A DNA stretch of 64,000 nucleotides from Rhizomicrobium sp. (GTDB lineage: Bacteria > Pseudomonadota > Alphaproteobacteria > Micropepsales > Micropepsaceae): the NCBI GenBank assembly GCA_037200985.1, contig JBBCGJ010000001.1, positions 3,510,756-3,574,755 on the forward strand. Direction: 5' to 3'. This document shows positions 26,257 to 36,189 of this stretch, in pieces (position 1 is the first letter of the stretch; the number at the start of each line of letters is the position of its first letter). Under the pieces are notes generated by a model. The model was given only the letters and a program-made list of their open reading frames with translations, was not told the origin of the DNA and searched no databases. A program made the translations under genes and the position numbers.

Positions 26257-26871
26257 TCAGGCCCTCACGACCAGGCAGGGCCGGGACAGCGCGCGCAGAT
26301 CGGTTGTCCATTCGGTCCGTAGCAGCGCCGCGCCGATCAGGCTCAGACAAGGGTCTTCCGTCACGGCGCTGGCGAACGTCTCAGGCTCTTCCATTCCGCG
26401 CTGGAACGCAGCGATTGCCGCATATGCATCCTCAATGTGCCGGGCATCGCTCGATTTACCTTGATTCGTGACAAATGCTTCGAAGACAAGCAACCTGGTC
26501 TCGCTCGCCAGCGGCGTGCGCCAATCCATTGTTGCCGAAACGCCCGGTGCTAGCACGCGCAAGCGGCTGAGCACGTGCGGGACGATCGTCAGCGCGGTGA
26601 CCAACACCGAAGCTCCGGCCGCTGCCGAGAATGGTCTATTGATTCCGCCGGCACACTCGCCTGCCCGCGCCTTCGTCAGAGAAAAAGGGTCGTCCCGCAA
26701 GGGTACGAACAGTGGCGCTTCAAAGCCCAGCGCCAACTGGCCTTGCGTTAGCGCCAAGCCCAGCGCTGCAATGCATTCGTCCAATCCGCCTCCTTGTCCG
26801 TTAATCTTGGCCCCGCGAATTGCCCACCCAAGGTTCTTCGGACTGCCGATATCGATGACGGCGACATGCAT
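26257..26871 (-). CDS. Hypothetical protein with possible RNase H-like fold
   Basis: 204 aa; no family recognised with certainty. The pattern is suggestive of an RNase H/RuvC-type fold (as in DUF429): VAVIDIGSP with D7 at the first strand, GFEAP with E51, and a late helix RHIEDAYAAIAAF with D148. It is convergent with higA (2-base gap) and ten bases from lepA. Activity is unknown. ATG at 26871. Confidence 0.5.
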   Translation of the reverse strand: MHVAVIDIGSPKNLGWAIRGAKINGQGGGLDECIAALGLALTQGQLALGFEAPLFVPLRDDPFSLTKARAGECAGGINRPFSAAAGASVLVTALTIVPHVLSRLRVLAPGVSATMDWRTPLASETRLLVFEAFVTNQGKSSDARHIEDAYAAIAAFQRGMEEPETFASAVTEDPCLSLIGAALLRTEWTTDLRALSRPCLVVRA

Positions 26872-26881
26872 CGGCGGCTGC

Positions 26882-28684
26882 TCAATCCTGATCCATCTTC
26901 AGCGCGGCGATGAACGCTTCCTGGGGGATGTCGACCTTGCCGAACTGGCGCATCTTCTTCTTGCCCTCTTTCTGCTTGTCGAGGAGCTTGCGCTTGCGGG
27001 AGATGTCGCCGCCGTAGCACTTGGCCGTCACGTCCTTGCGCAGGGCGCTCAGCGTCTCGCGGGCGATGATCTTGCCGCCGATCGCGGCCTGGATCGGGAT
27101 CACGAACATGTGGCGCGGGATCAACTCTTTCAGTTTCTCGCACATCGCCCGTCCGCGGCCTTCGGCGCGCTGCTTGTTGACGATCATCGACAGCGCATCC
27201 ACCGGATCGCCGTTCACCAGGATCGACATCTTGACGAGGTCGCCCTCCTCATAGCCTTCGATGTGATAGTCGAACGAGGCGTAGCCGCGGCTCACCGATT
27301 TCAGCCGGTCGTAGAAATCGAACACCACTTCGTTCAAGGGCAGGTGATAGACCACCATGGCGCGGTTGCCGGCATAGGTGAGCTCCACCTGACGGCCGCG
27401 GCGGTCCTCGCACAGCTTCAAGACGGCGCCGAGATAATCGTCGGGCACCAGGATCGTCGCCTTGATCCAAGGCTCCAGGATCTTGTCGATCTTCATCACG
27501 TCCGGCATGTCGGACGGATTGTGCAGTTCGATGGTCGAGCCGTCGGTCAGGTGGATCTGGTAGATGACGCTCGGCGCCGTCGCGATGAGGTCGAGGTTGA
27601 ACTCGCGCTCCAGGCGCTCCTGCACGATCTCCAGATGCAGCAATCCCAAGAACCCGCAGCGGAAACCGAAGCCCAGCGCCGCGCTGGTCTCCATCTCATA
27701 GGTGAAGCTGGCGTCGTTGAGGTGCAGGCGGCCGAGGCCGTTGCGCAGGTCTTCGAACTGCGCTGCGTCGACCGGAAAGAGGCCGCAGAACACCACCTGC
27801 TGCGCCGGCTTGAAGCCGGGAAGCGCCGTCGCGGTGCCGCGCTTCTCGTCGGTGATCGTGTCGCCGACCTGGGTGTCGGCCACCTGCTTGATCTGCGCCG
27901 TGAGGAAGCCGACCTCGCCGGGGCCGAGCACCTCGACATTGACCTTCTTGGGCGTGAAGACGCCGATCTGCTCGGCCTGGTAATAGGCGTCGGCGTTCAT
28001 CATGCGGATCTTCTGGCCCTTGCGCAGTTCGCCGTCGATGACGCGGACCAGCACGACCACGCCGAGATAGGCGTCGTACCAGCTATCGACCAGGAGGGCC
28101 TTCAGCGGCGCGTTGATATCGCCCTTGGGCGGGGGCAGGCGGGTGACGACGGCTTCCAGCACCTGGTCGATATTGAGGCCGGTCTTCGCCGAGATCGGCA
28201 CCGCTTCCGATGCATCGATGCCGATCACGTCCTCGATCTGCTGGCGGATGCGCTCGGGCTCGGCGGCGGGCAGGTCGATCTTGTTGAGGACCGGAACGAT
28301 CTCGAGATTGGCGTCCATCGCCTGGTAGACATTGGCGAGCGTCTGGGCTTCCACGCCCTGGCTCGCATCCACCACCAGCAGCGCGCCTTCGCAGGCGGCC
28401 AGGCAGCGGCTGACCTCATAGCCGAAATCGACATGGCCCGGCGTGTCCATCAGGTTCAGCGTATAGGTCTCGCCGTCCTTCGCCTTGTATTGCAGGCGCA
28501 CGGTCTGCGCCTTGATGGTGATGCCGCGCTCGCGCTCGATGTCCATCGAATCGAGCACCTGGTCCTTCATCTCGCGTGTTGTCAGCCCGCCGGTGAACTG
28601 GATCAGCCGGTCGGCGAGCGTCGATTTGCCATGGTCGATATGGGCGACGATGGAGAAATTGCGGATGTGGGCGAGGTCGGTCAT
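26882..28684 (-). CDS. lepA: Elongation factor 4 (LepA)
   Basis: 600 aa. This ribosome-associated GTPase back-translocates stalled ribosomes or aids initiation. G1 is AHIDHGKST near residue 14; [20 protein letters not shown] and DTPGHVDF follow. The LepA-specific C-terminal domain ends in [20 protein letters not shown]. The ATG at 28684 gives the family N-terminus; the frame is open upstream for 87 codons without similarity. Confidence 0.97.
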   Translation of the reverse strand: MTDLAHIRNFSIVAHIDHGKSTLADRLIQFTGGLTTREMKDQVLDSMDIERERGITIKAQTVRLQYKAKDGETYTLNLMDTPGHVDFGYEVSRCLAACEGALLVVDASQGVEAQTLANVYQAMDANLEIVPVLNKIDLPAAEPERIRQQIEDVIGIDASEAVPISAKTGLNIDQVLEAVVTRLPPPKGDINAPLKALLVDSWYDAYLGVVVLVRVIDGELRKGQKIRMMNADAYYQAEQIGVFTPKKVNVEVLGPGEVGFLTAQIKQVADTQVGDTITDEKRGTATALPGFKPAQQVVFCGLFPVDAAQFEDLRNGLGRLHLNDASFTYEMETSAALGFGFRCGFLGLLHLEIVQERLEREFNLDLIATAPSVIYQIHLTDGSTIELHNPSDMPDVMKIDKILEPWIKATILVPDDYLGAVLKLCEDRRGRQVELTYAGNRAMVVYHLPLNEVVFDFYDRLKSVSRGYASFDYHIEGYEEGDLVKMSILVNGDPVDALSMIVNKQRAEGRGRAMCEKLKELIPRHMFVIPIQAAIGGKIIARETLSALRKDVTAKCYGGDISRKRKLLDKQKEGKKKMRQFGKVDIPQEAFIAALKMDQD

Positions 28685-28841
28685 GGATTCTCGGTTATGG
28701 CCCGTCGCTGCGCTGCTTGAGGCCGAGCGCGGGGTATAGCGGCCGCTGCGGGCGCGGTCCACACCCTGTCGCACCCACCTCGATAACGCTAACATCACGG
28801 CGAAGCGCCCCGGAAACGAGGGCGGAAAAAGGGGGATCCGC

Positions 28842-29510
28842 GTGCGGAACAGGATGAAGGCCGGCGTCGCGCTGCTGATCGCGACGGTCGCGGCCGCCTC
28901 GTCGGCGAAGGCGGCGGATTCCGGCTTTGCCGGCACCTGGGTCAACGCGGAGCCGGCAGAAGGCGGCGTCGCACGCGTTGTCGTGACGCCGGATGCCGCG
29001 CCGCGCCTTCACGTCTTCGGCAGATGTTCCGCCGCGGAGTGCGACTGGGGAGTCCAGCCGGGGCACGGCTTCAGCGACGATCCGGCGTCCGACCGGCTCA
29101 GCAGCCTGACGGCGGAGTTCGACACCGGCGGCGCGCACAAGCGCGTCACCCTGCAGCGCGACGTGGATGGCCGGATCCGCTTCGAGACGCTGACGATTTT
29201 CACCGACGGTTCGGGCCGTCGCGACTTCGCGGCGCGGGGTCTTCTTGCCGCGCCGGGCACGCCGCCGGCGGCCATGACCGGCGAGGACGAGGGCGGGCTG
29301 TTCTCGGGATGGGGCCTCGGGCGCGCCAAGCCGAAATCGGAAACGGGCGGCGACGGCGGCGGCCTGTTGTCCACCCTGGGCTTCGGATCGTCCAAACCCG
29401 AATCGAAGCCCGCCGCGAGCGGCGACGACGATGGCGGCATCTTCTCCGGCTGGGGCCTCGGGCCGGCGAAGCCGAAACCCAAGCCCAACCCTCCGCCCTC
29501 CGGCGGCTGA
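28842..29510 (+). CDS. Secreted protein with three C-terminal GWGLG-type repeats
   Basis: 222 aa. GTG 28842 follows GGGGGAT; an ATG four codons on (28854) is also possible. Residues 1-25 form a signal peptide with an AKAA-type cleavage region. The body (26-140) is small and beta-rich, starting [14 protein letters not shown], with two cysteines (62, 67). The tail has three repeats at about 151-165, 173-187 and 198-212 ([30 protein letters not shown]), each followed by a Lys/Pro stretch and separated by acidic linkers. Family unknown. Confidence 0.65.
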   Translation: MRNRMKAGVALLIATVAAASSAKAADSGFAGTWVNAEPAEGGVARVVVTPDAAPRLHVFGRCSAAECDWGVQPGHGFSDDPASDRLSSLTAEFDTGGAHKRVTLQRDVDGRIRFETLTIFTDGSGRRDFAARGLLAAPGTPPAAMTGEDEGGLFSGWGLGRAKPKSETGGDGGGLLSTLGFGSSKPESKPAASGDDDGGIFSGWGLGPAKPKPKPNPPPSGG

Positions 29511-29561
29511 ACTGCGGCGGGCGATTTTCATTGCATGCGCCGGGCGCGATAGACTGCCGGC

Positions 29562-30383
29562 ATGGCGAAACAGACGCGCGGGGAAACACGACCCGATCCG
29601 GTGGCGGAGCTTTGGCCCGGCCAATCGGTGGCCCTGCTCAAGGCGCTGCATATCCTGACGCGCGACGGCGCGCTGAACGCGGATTCGCGGCGCAAGCTGA
29701 AACAGGTGCTGCACCTGGCGCAGCTGATCAAGCCGGCGCTGGACGGCGCCTTCGCGGAGAAGGCCGAGCCGGTGCTGGCCGATCTCGGCGCCGGCAAATC
29801 CTATCTCGGTTTCGTGCTTTACGACCTCTTCTTCGCCAAAGAGGGACGCGGCCGCGTCGTCGCCATCGAGGCCCGGCACGATCTGATCGAAACCTCGCGG
29901 CGCATCGCGGCCGACAGCGGCTTTGCCCGGATGAATTTCATCGAGAACACCATCGCCGATGCGAATGTGCCGGGCGGCGTCGACGTGGTGACGGCGCTGC
30001 ATGCCTGCGATACCGCGACGGACGAGGCGATCCTGTTCGCGTTGCGCCACGAGGCGAAATTCATCGCGCTGGTGCCGTGCTGCCAGGCCGAAGTGGCGGC
30101 GCTGCTCGAAAGCTCGAAAAAGCCGGAGCGCCAGCTCTGGCGCCATCCGATCCAGCGCCGCGAATTCGGCGCCCATCTGACCAATGTGCTGCGCGGCCTG
30201 TTCCTGGAGGCGCAAGGCTACAAGGTGCGGGTGACGGAGTTCGTCGGACTGGAGCACACGCTCAAGAACGAGTTCATCTTCGCCGAGCGGCACCAGCGCG
30301 CCAATGCGCAGGCGCGGGCCGAATTCGAGCGGCTGAAGGCGCAGTTCGGCGCGGCGCCGTCGCTTCTTACGTTCACCGATTGA
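29562..30383 (+). CDS. SAM-dependent methyltransferase, possibly RNA-directed
   Basis: 273 aa. The SAM motif LADLGAGKSYLGFVLYDL is near 70, an acidic end-of-strand VVAIEARHDLIE follows, and TALHACDTATDEAI with LVPCCQAEV resembles the Methyltransf_32 group found in GSTCD-like and tRNA-modifying enzymes. The substrate is unproven. ATG at 29562. Its end overlaps the convergent MFS gene by 11 bases. Confidence 0.75.
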   Translation: MAKQTRGETRPDPVAELWPGQSVALLKALHILTRDGALNADSRRKLKQVLHLAQLIKPALDGAFAEKAEPVLADLGAGKSYLGFVLYDLFFAKEGRGRVVAIEARHDLIETSRRIAADSGFARMNFIENTIADANVPGGVDVVTALHACDTATDEAILFALRHEAKFIALVPCCQAEVAALLESSKKPERQLWRHPIQRREFGAHLTNVLRGLFLEAQGYKVRVTEFVGLEHTLKNEFIFAERHQRANAQARAEFERLKAQFGAAPSLLTFTD

Positions 30384-31539
30384 AATCGCGGATCGTCAGC
30401 GCCAGCGGAACGAGCGCGACGAGCTGCGCCGCAACGGCGACGATGACGAGCACGCCGCGCGATGTGTCGTACAAGGCGCCCAGAAGCGCGCTGCCGGCGA
30501 ACCACGCCGTGCCGTAGATCGCGGAGAACAGGCCATAGGCGCGCGCCCGCGACGCTTCGGGCACGAGCCTGGCGACCGAGGCGGACATCAGCGCGTTCAG
30601 CGTGCCGGTGGCCAGGCCCCAGAGGATGGTGCCGGCGAGCGCGGCACCGAAGCCGCCGAAGAACACCAGCGGCGTCGTTGCCGCGCCGGCCAGGATCGCG
30701 GGCACCAGCACGACGATCCCTTTGCGGTCGAACAGCAGGCCGAACAGCAGCGCGCTCACCGCCGAGGTCCCCATCGCGGCGGCATAGAACACCGGCACCA
30801 GCGCCGTCGAAATCATGCCGGTGCGGCCGAAATGGAACGCGAAGAGCGAGAAATCCGCGAAGCCGAAACCCAGCAGGGCCGCGGTCGCCGTGTAGAACCA
30901 GAAGGCGCGCGACAGGTCCGGCGGCGGCGCCGCGCCATCGGCCGGCGCGATGCGGCCGGCGAAGCGGTAGCGGATCGCCAGCGCCGCGACCGTGATCATG
31001 GTGAGCAGGGCCGGCACCGCCAGCCAGGCATAGGCCGCGCGATAGCTGCCATGGTGCGCCAGCACGAAGGCGGTGATCAGCGGGCCGGCGATGGCGCCGG
31101 TCTGGTCGAGCGCTTCCTGCAAACCGAACGCCCAGCCCTGGCCGATGTGATCGCCTGCTCTCGCCTGCATCGTGTTGGTGGCGGGGCTGCGGATCGCCTT
31201 GCCGGTGCGCTCCAGCACGACGAAGACGGCGGCGGCCTGCCAGCTGAAGGCGAAGGCCATCGCGGGCACCGCGAGCATGGTCAGCGCATAGCCGCCGATG
31301 GTCAGCGGCCAATAGGCGCCGGTGGCTTGCGCGATGCGCCCCGAGACGAGACGGATGGCATAGCCCGCGAGTTCGCCGCCGCCGGCGATGATCCCGACCG
31401 CCGCGCCGCTGGCGCCGAGCGCGGCGAGGTATTCGCCGTTCAGTCCGCGCATGCCTTCATAGGCCATGTCGGCGAACAGGCTGACGATTCCGAAAGCGAC
31501 GATGAAGGCGAGCGCGCTGCGCCGGTCGAACTGTTCCAT
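30373..31539 (-). CDS. MFS transporter
   Basis: 388 aa with about eleven or twelve hydrophobic segments in two halves. Loop 2-3 carries the GRIAQATG stretch, and DIAL-free MFS hallmarks appear in the second half as LLFDRKGIVVLV. No cargo can be assigned; the pattern (FADMAYEGMRGLNGEYL) is shared with drug-efflux-like MFS proteins. ATG at 31539. A REP-like element follows the start region. Confidence 0.8.
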   Translation of the reverse strand: MEQFDRRSALAFIVAFGIVSLFADMAYEGMRGLNGEYLAALGASGAAVGIIAGGGELAGYAIRLVSGRIAQATGAYWPLTIGGYALTMLAVPAMAFAFSWQAAAVFVVLERTGKAIRSPATNTMQARAGDHIGQGWAFGLQEALDQTGAIAGPLITAFVLAHHGSYRAAYAWLAVPALLTMITVAALAIRYRFAGRIAPADGAAPPPDLSRAFWFYTATAALLGFGFADFSLFAFHFGRTGMISTALVPVFYAAAMGTSAVSALLFGLLFDRKGIVVLVPAILAGAATTPLVFFGGFGAALAGTILWGLATGTLNALMSASVARLVPEASRARAYGLFSAIYGTAWFAGSALLGALYDTSRGVLVIVAVAAQLVALVPLALTIRDFNR

Positions 31540-31598
31540 GCCGTCGACGATGCGCGCGCGCCGCCGGCAAGATCAAGCGGATGTTCAACACGACACTG

Positions 31599-31677
31599 CT
31601 GTCATGCCCGCGCAGGCGGGCATCCAGTGACTGGGAGCACGGCCAAGACTGGATTCCCGCTTTCGCGGGAATGACAG
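31599..31677. repeat. REP-like inverted repeat (CTGTCAT family)
   Basis: Arms 31599-31628 and 31648-31677 (30 bases each) pair at about 26 positions. Both contain CTGTCAT, a GC hairpin core and ATCCAG. It lies between two leftward genes. The same family recurs at 36190-36258 and, in a larger form, at 54596-54766. Confidence 0.85.
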
Positions 31678-31708
31678 TCTGGGATCGGATCGATCGGGGA
31701 GAGATCGT

Positions 31709-32932
31709 CTATTGACGCAAAATCTCAATAGCGCGCGCGAGGATCGCATCCCCGCCCGGCGCCCTGGGATCGACGAAGACCGGCGGCGACCATGTCTCGC
31801 GCGGCGTGCCGTCGAGGTGATAGAGCCGCTCGGTCGGAAAGGCGATGCCGATCCCGCTCCTGGGCAGCGTGACGTCCGACGTCGCGCCGCACAGTCCCGC
31901 CATGCGCGTGCCGACAATAGTGGCGCGCGTCATGCCGTCGAAGCCGATGGCCATGCCCTCGCCCATGCTGCCGGTCCACCGGTCGACAAGGACGGCCAGC
32001 GGCTGCGTCACCGTCGTGCCGCGCGGCGCGACTTTGCGTACCCAGGAACCGGCCGGCGCCACTTTGCCAGGCCTCGGATCGAAGACCCGCTGATAGCCGG
32101 AGGGCGCGGAGATAAAGCGTCCCAGGATCGGCTCGGCGACATCGGTGTTGCCGCCGCTCGGCGTGTTGCGCAGATCGAGGATCAGCGCCTTGGCCGCGCT
32201 CAGCGCCGCAAGCGCCGCGTCGAAAGCGGCGACGAGCGCGCCGTCGCCCAGGCTGTTTTCGATGCGGATATAGCCGATGGTGCCGATCGTCCGCTGCGTC
32301 AGCGGCGTGTCGGATCGCGGTCGGACGAAGCTCGGCAGATCGATATTCCGCTCCGTGCCGTTCCGCACGACGAAGCGACGACGTGCGTCATGCGTGCCGG
32401 CCAGCACAACGCGCAGCGTATAGTCATCGGCTTCGGGATCGGCCGCGGCGAGGCAGCGCGGCGCATTGGCTGCGATCGCTTCCGTCACCGCGACGCCGCC
32501 GATCGAGACGATCTCGTCGCCGGCCCGCAAGCCGGCCCTGGCGGACTCCGACTGCGGTCGCACCTGTTCGATGACCGCCTTGCCGTCGCGCACACTCGCC
32601 CACAGATCGGTGCCGCTGGGCACGAGCTGCGGCGAATGGGCGTTGTTGACCTTCGCCTCGACGTGATCGTCGTGGAATTCCGCGAGACAGCGCTCCAGCA
32701 CGTTCAGGAAGGCGTGCGGCTCGCAGACCGCACCGGCCTCGCCGACATAGAGGCGCCGCAACTTGTCGATATCGACATGGCGGTCCGGCAGATAGGTATA
32801 GCGCGCCGCCATCTGCGCGATCAGCCAGTCGATATCCCGCGCATTGTCGGCGCCGTCGCGGCATTGGTCGGCGCGGGAAGGAAAGGGAAGAGCGGTAGCC
32901 ATCAGCGCGGCGAGAAATATCCTGCGATCCAT
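31709..32932 (-). CDS. S41 family (C-terminal processing-type) peptidase
   Basis: 407 aa, exported. Residues 1-22 look like a Sec signal ending PSRADQ. A PDZ segment (about 110-170, with GLRAGDEIVSIGG) precedes the S41 catalytic domain, with IGYIRIENSL, LILDLRNTPSGG and the nucleophile region WTGSMGEGMAI (Ser in GSMGEG). This family cleaves near unstructured C-termini using a Ser/Lys dyad. It ends the leftward set starting from the flavoprotein, with a 7-base gap. Confidence 0.88.
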   Translation of the reverse strand: MDRRIFLAALMATALPFPSRADQCRDGADNARDIDWLIAQMAARYTYLPDRHVDIDKLRRLYVGEAGAVCEPHAFLNVLERCLAEFHDDHVEAKVNNAHSPQLVPSGTDLWASVRDGKAVIEQVRPQSESARAGLRAGDEIVSIGGVAVTEAIAANAPRCLAAADPEADDYTLRVVLAGTHDARRRFVVRNGTERNIDLPSFVRPRSDTPLTQRTIGTIGYIRIENSLGDGALVAAFDAALAALSAAKALILDLRNTPSGGNTDVAEPILGRFISAPSGYQRVFDPRPGKVAPAGSWVRKVAPRGTTVTQPLAVLVDRWTGSMGEGMAIGFDGMTRATIVGTRMAGLCGATSDVTLPRSGIGIAFPTERLYHLDGTPRETWSPPVFVDPRAPGGDAILARAIEILRQ

Positions 32933-32939
32933 GAGGCCG

Positions 32940-34100
32940 CTAGATCAGCCGCAGCTTCGGCGTCGGCAATTCCGGCGCCGCCTTGGCCAGCTCACCGCGC
33001 TCGAACTCCTCCGCCCAATCGTCGAAAGACCCCGCGCCCTGGCCGCGGCTGTGGAAGTAGAGCCGCTGCGCCAGCGCTTTCATCGGCGCGGTCATCAGCA
33101 GGGCGTTGATCAGCGGATTGGGCGGCGCGCCGTCGAGCACCCGGCGCAGGACGCGCGCCTTGCGGAAGCGCGGCGCCTCGCGCGCGAGCTGCGCGACGGG
33201 ATGGGGTCCGCGGTCGTTCAGATAGTCCGACACGAGCTGCGCGGCGCGACGCCCGAAATTGAGCGCCAGGTGAATGCCGCCGCCCGTGGTCGGCGACACC
33301 ATGCCGGCCGCATCGCCCACCAGCAACACCCGATTGGTGCCCAGATGCGAGAGCGTGCCGCCGGTCGGGATCAACCCGCTGCGGCGCTGGCGCACGCGGA
33401 TATTGCGGATGTCGCACACGCCTTTAAGGCGCCGCAGCAATTCGCCGAGGTCGGGCCGGTCGGGGCGCCGTGCCGCGACGCCGATCTGCGTCGAATCCAC
33501 GCCGGGCACTGCCCAGGCGATGTAACCCGGCGCGATGCGGCTGTCTGCGAAGCAGTGCAGGAAGCGGCCGTCGAGGTCCTCCAGCGGATCGCATTCGATC
33601 TCCAGCCCGGCGACGAAGCGCGTGTTGCGGCTCAGTCCAAAGGTCTCGGCGACTCGGGAGCGCGCGCCGTCGGCGCCGATCAGGAAGCCGGCATGCAGGC
33701 CGAGACCCGAGAGCGCCACGCCGCGGGCGTGCTCGATCGCGGTCTCGAATTTGCGGCCATAGAGCAGGGCGGCGCCGGCGCGTTCGGCCTCGCCGGCCAT
33801 CCAGCGCAGCACGCCGGCGGTATCGGTCGCCTGGAAGAAATAGCCCGGCGCGGAGAGGTCGAGCGAACGGCCATTGGGCGCATAGAGCCGCACGCCGCGC
33901 ACCTTGCGCATCAGCCGCGCCGGCAGGTCGAAATCGTCGCTCGCTTCCTTGACCACGATGCCCGTGGTGCGCACCCGCGCCCCCGGCTCCGGCTTGGAAT
34001 CGATCACGGCGACCTTCAGGCCCTTGAGCGCGGCGGTGCGCGCGCAGGCGAGGCCCGCGAAAGAACCGCCGACAATGACGACGTCGTAGCGCTGGATCAC
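32940..34100 (-). CDS. FAD-dependent oxidoreductase of the geranylgeranyl-reductase-like group
   Basis: 386 aa. FAD-binding VVIVGGSFAGLACA at the N-terminus, a GADGARSRVAE motif (about residue 145) and a late VLVGDAAGMVSPTTGGGIHLA (split GD motif) define the family of geranylgeranyl reductases and flavin hydroxylases. Substrate unknown. It lies 58 bases downstream of the mutase gene, separated by a short hairpin (34103-34122). Confidence 0.85.
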   Translation of the reverse strand: MIQRYDVVIVGGSFAGLACARTAALKGLKVAVIDSKPEPGARVRTTGIVVKEASDDFDLPARLMRKVRGVRLYAPNGRSLDLSAPGYFFQATDTAGVLRWMAGEAERAGAALLYGRKFETAIEHARGVALSGLGLHAGFLIGADGARSRVAETFGLSRNTRFVAGLEIECDPLEDLDGRFLHCFADSRIAPGYIAWAVPGVDSTQIGVAARRPDRPDLGELLRRLKGVCDIRNIRVRQRRSGLIPTGGTLSHLGTNRVLLVGDAAGMVSPTTGGGIHLALNFGRRAAQLVSDYLNDRGPHPVAQLAREAPRFRKARVLRRVLDGAPPNPLINALLMTAPMKALAQRLYFHSRGQGAGSFDDWAEEFERGELAKAAPELPTPKLRLI

Positions 34101-34102
34101 TG

Positions 34103-34122
34103 CTCCCTCCCGTGAGAGGGAG
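34103..34122 (-). terminator. Short hairpin after the mutase gene
   Basis: CTCCCTC (34103-34109) pairs with GAGGGAG (34116-34122), loop of 6. It lies between the stop of the mutase (34159) and the ATG of the flavoprotein (34100), both leftward. No T-run, so at most a partial terminator or processing site. Confidence 0.35.
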
Positions 34123-34158
34123 AATTCTACGCCCGTTTGGCGGGATTGTGACCGCCTT

Positions 34159-36114
34159 CTAAGTCCGTACCAGTTCGACCAGTCCGTGCATGATCTGGTT
34201 CAGGTCGTAATCCTTGGGCGAAAACACCGCCGAGATGCCGGCCGCCTTCAGCGCCGCCTCGTCCGCCTCCGGGATGATCCCGCCGGCGACCACCTTGATG
34301 TCCGAAAGCCCTGCCGCGCGCAGCTTGGCGACCACGTCGCGCGCCAGGCTGACATGGCTGCCCGACAGCACCGACAGGCCGATCAGATGCGGCCGCTTCG
34401 CCAGGGCTTCTGCCACGATGTCGTCGGGCGAATAGCGGATCCCGTTGTAGATGACGTCCATCCCGGCGTCGCGGGCGCGGATCGCAATCTGCTCGGCACC
34501 GTTGGAATGGCCGTCCAGCCCCGGCTTGGCCACCAGGAAGGTCAGCCTGCGGCCGAGCGTCTTCGAGACGGCATCCACTTCGTCCTTGATCTGCACGATA
34601 CGCTCGTCATTGCGCGCCGGCGCGCTGGCCGCGACGCCGGTCGGCGCGCGATACTCGCCGAATACCTTGCGCAGCGCCCGCGCCCATTCGCCGGTGGTGA
34701 CGCCGGCCTTGGCGCAGTCGATGGAGACCGGCATCAGGTTGGTGTCTTTCCGCGCCGCGCGCTCCAGCGCGGCCAGCGCCGTTGCCGCCTTCGCCGCATC
34801 GCGGCTTTCGCGCCAGGCCTTCAGGCGTGCGATCTGCTCGGCCTCGGCCGATTCGTCGACCGTCATGAAGGCGCCGTTGCCGGCGGTCAGCGGCGAGACT
34901 TCGGTCTCCTGATAGGCGTTGACGCCGACGCGGATTTCGTCGCCGCGCTCGATCGCCTCGACCCGCGCCGCATTGGAGGCGACGAGCCGCTCCTTCATGT
35001 ACTCCAGCGCGTCCTGGGTGCCGGTGCCGCCGAATTGCGCGATACGCGCCATCTCCTCGCGGATCTGCCCTTTCAAGAGCTCGACCTTGTCGGCGATGAC
35101 GGTAGAGCCGTCGAAGATGTCATCATATTCGAGCATGTCGGTCTCGAAGGCGCCGATCTGCTGCAGGCGCAGCGACCATTGCTGGTCCCAGGGCCTGGGC
35201 AGGCCGAGCGCCTCGTTCCATGCCGGCAATTGCACCGCGCGGGCGCGGGCGTTCTTCGACAGCGTCACGCCCAGCATGCCGAACAGCACGCGATAGACGT
35301 TATTCTCCGGCTGCTGCTCGGTCAGGCCCAGCGAGTTCACCTGCACGCCATAGCGGAACAGACGCTGCTTGGGATCGGTCACGCCGTAACGCGTGAGCGT
35401 GATCTCGTCCCACAACGCCGCCATCGCACGCAGCTTGCAGATCTCGGTGATGAACTTGACGCCGGAATTGACGAAGAAGCTCATGCGCCCGACGGTCTTC
35501 GAGAACTCGTCGGCCGGGATCGCGCCGCGCGCCTTGGCGGCGTCGAGCACCGAGACAGCGGTGGCGAGCGCAAAGGCCGCCTCTTCCACCGCGTCGGCGC
35601 CGGCCTCCTGCAGATGATAGGAGCAGAAATTGATCGGATTCCATTTCGGCATCTCGGCCGTCGTGAAAGCGATCGTATCGGTCGTCAGGCGCAGCGCCGG
35701 GCCGGGCGGAAAGATATAGGTGCCGCGCGCCAGGTACTCCTTCACGATGTCGTTCTGCGTCGTGCCGGCCAGGCTGTCGCGGGGCGAGCCCTGCTCGTCA
35801 GCCACCGCGACGTAAAGCGCCAGCAGCCAGGCGGCCGGCGCATTGATCGTCATGGAGGTGTTCATGTGCGAAAGCGGGATGCCTTCGAACAGCGTGCGCA
35901 TGTCGCCGATATGGGAGACCGGCACGCCGACCTTGCCGACCTCGCCCTTGGCGATGGGATCGTCGCTGTCGTAACCCGTCTGGGTGGGCAGGTCGAACGC
36001 CACCGACAGGCCCGTCTGGCCTTTGGCCAGATTGCCCCGGTAAAGCCGATTTGACGCCGCGGCGCTTGAATGGCCGGCATAAGTGCGGAATATCCAGGGC
36101 TTGTCGCGCGACAT
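34159..36114 (-). CDS. ecm: Ethylmalonyl-CoA mutase-type B12-dependent acyl-CoA mutase
   Basis: 651 aa. Acyl-CoA mutases of this type rearrange (2R)-ethylmalonyl-CoA to methylsuccinyl-CoA with adenosylcobalamin. The N-terminus PWIFRTYAGHSSAAASNRLY and KGQTGLSVAFDLPTQTGYDS follow the Ecm form. The C-terminal B12 domain (about 520-651) has PGLDGHSNG with the cobalt-binding His. The close presence of ccr and mcd supports Ecm over methylmalonyl-CoA mutase. ATG at 36114; a TGCA-rich palindrome lies 49 bases upstream. Confidence 0.88.
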   Translation of the reverse strand: MSRDKPWIFRTYAGHSSAAASNRLYRGNLAKGQTGLSVAFDLPTQTGYDSDDPIAKGEVGKVGVPVSHIGDMRTLFEGIPLSHMNTSMTINAPAAWLLALYVAVADEQGSPRDSLAGTTQNDIVKEYLARGTYIFPPGPALRLTTDTIAFTTAEMPKWNPINFCSYHLQEAGADAVEEAAFALATAVSVLDAAKARGAIPADEFSKTVGRMSFFVNSGVKFITEICKLRAMAALWDEITLTRYGVTDPKQRLFRYGVQVNSLGLTEQQPENNVYRVLFGMLGVTLSKNARARAVQLPAWNEALGLPRPWDQQWSLRLQQIGAFETDMLEYDDIFDGSTVIADKVELLKGQIREEMARIAQFGGTGTQDALEYMKERLVASNAARVEAIERGDEIRVGVNAYQETEVSPLTAGNGAFMTVDESAEAEQIARLKAWRESRDAAKAATALAALERAARKDTNLMPVSIDCAKAGVTTGEWARALRKVFGEYRAPTGVAASAPARNDERIVQIKDEVDAVSKTLGRRLTFLVAKPGLDGHSNGAEQIAIRARDAGMDVIYNGIRYSPDDIVAEALAKRPHLIGLSVLSGSHVSLARDVVAKLRAAGLSDIKVVAGGIIPEADEAALKAAGISAVFSPKDYDLNQIMHGLVELVRT

Positions 36115-36162
36115 GGAATGCTGATCGTTACGGAAATTGCGTGACGCAGAGCCTAGTGGAAA

Positions 36163-36180
36163 TTTTGCTGCACTGCAAAA
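36163..36180. promoter_or_regulatory. TGCA-rich near-palindrome upstream of ecm
   Basis: TTTTGCTGCACTGCAAAA with 6-base perfect arms, between divergent ecm and the DUF1684 gene. On the ecm strand it reads TTTTGCAGTGCAGCAAAA, sharing 13 of 16 positions with the motif upstream of ccr (39333-39348). It resembles TGCA-rich sites bound by PhaR-type regulators of acyl-CoA metabolism. Confidence 0.5.
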
Positions 36181-36189
36181 AGGGCTCTT

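Noticed and set aside
26468..28720. 750-codon rightward open frame
   Set aside because: Antisense to lepA, produced by GC-biased third positions; no family resemblance.
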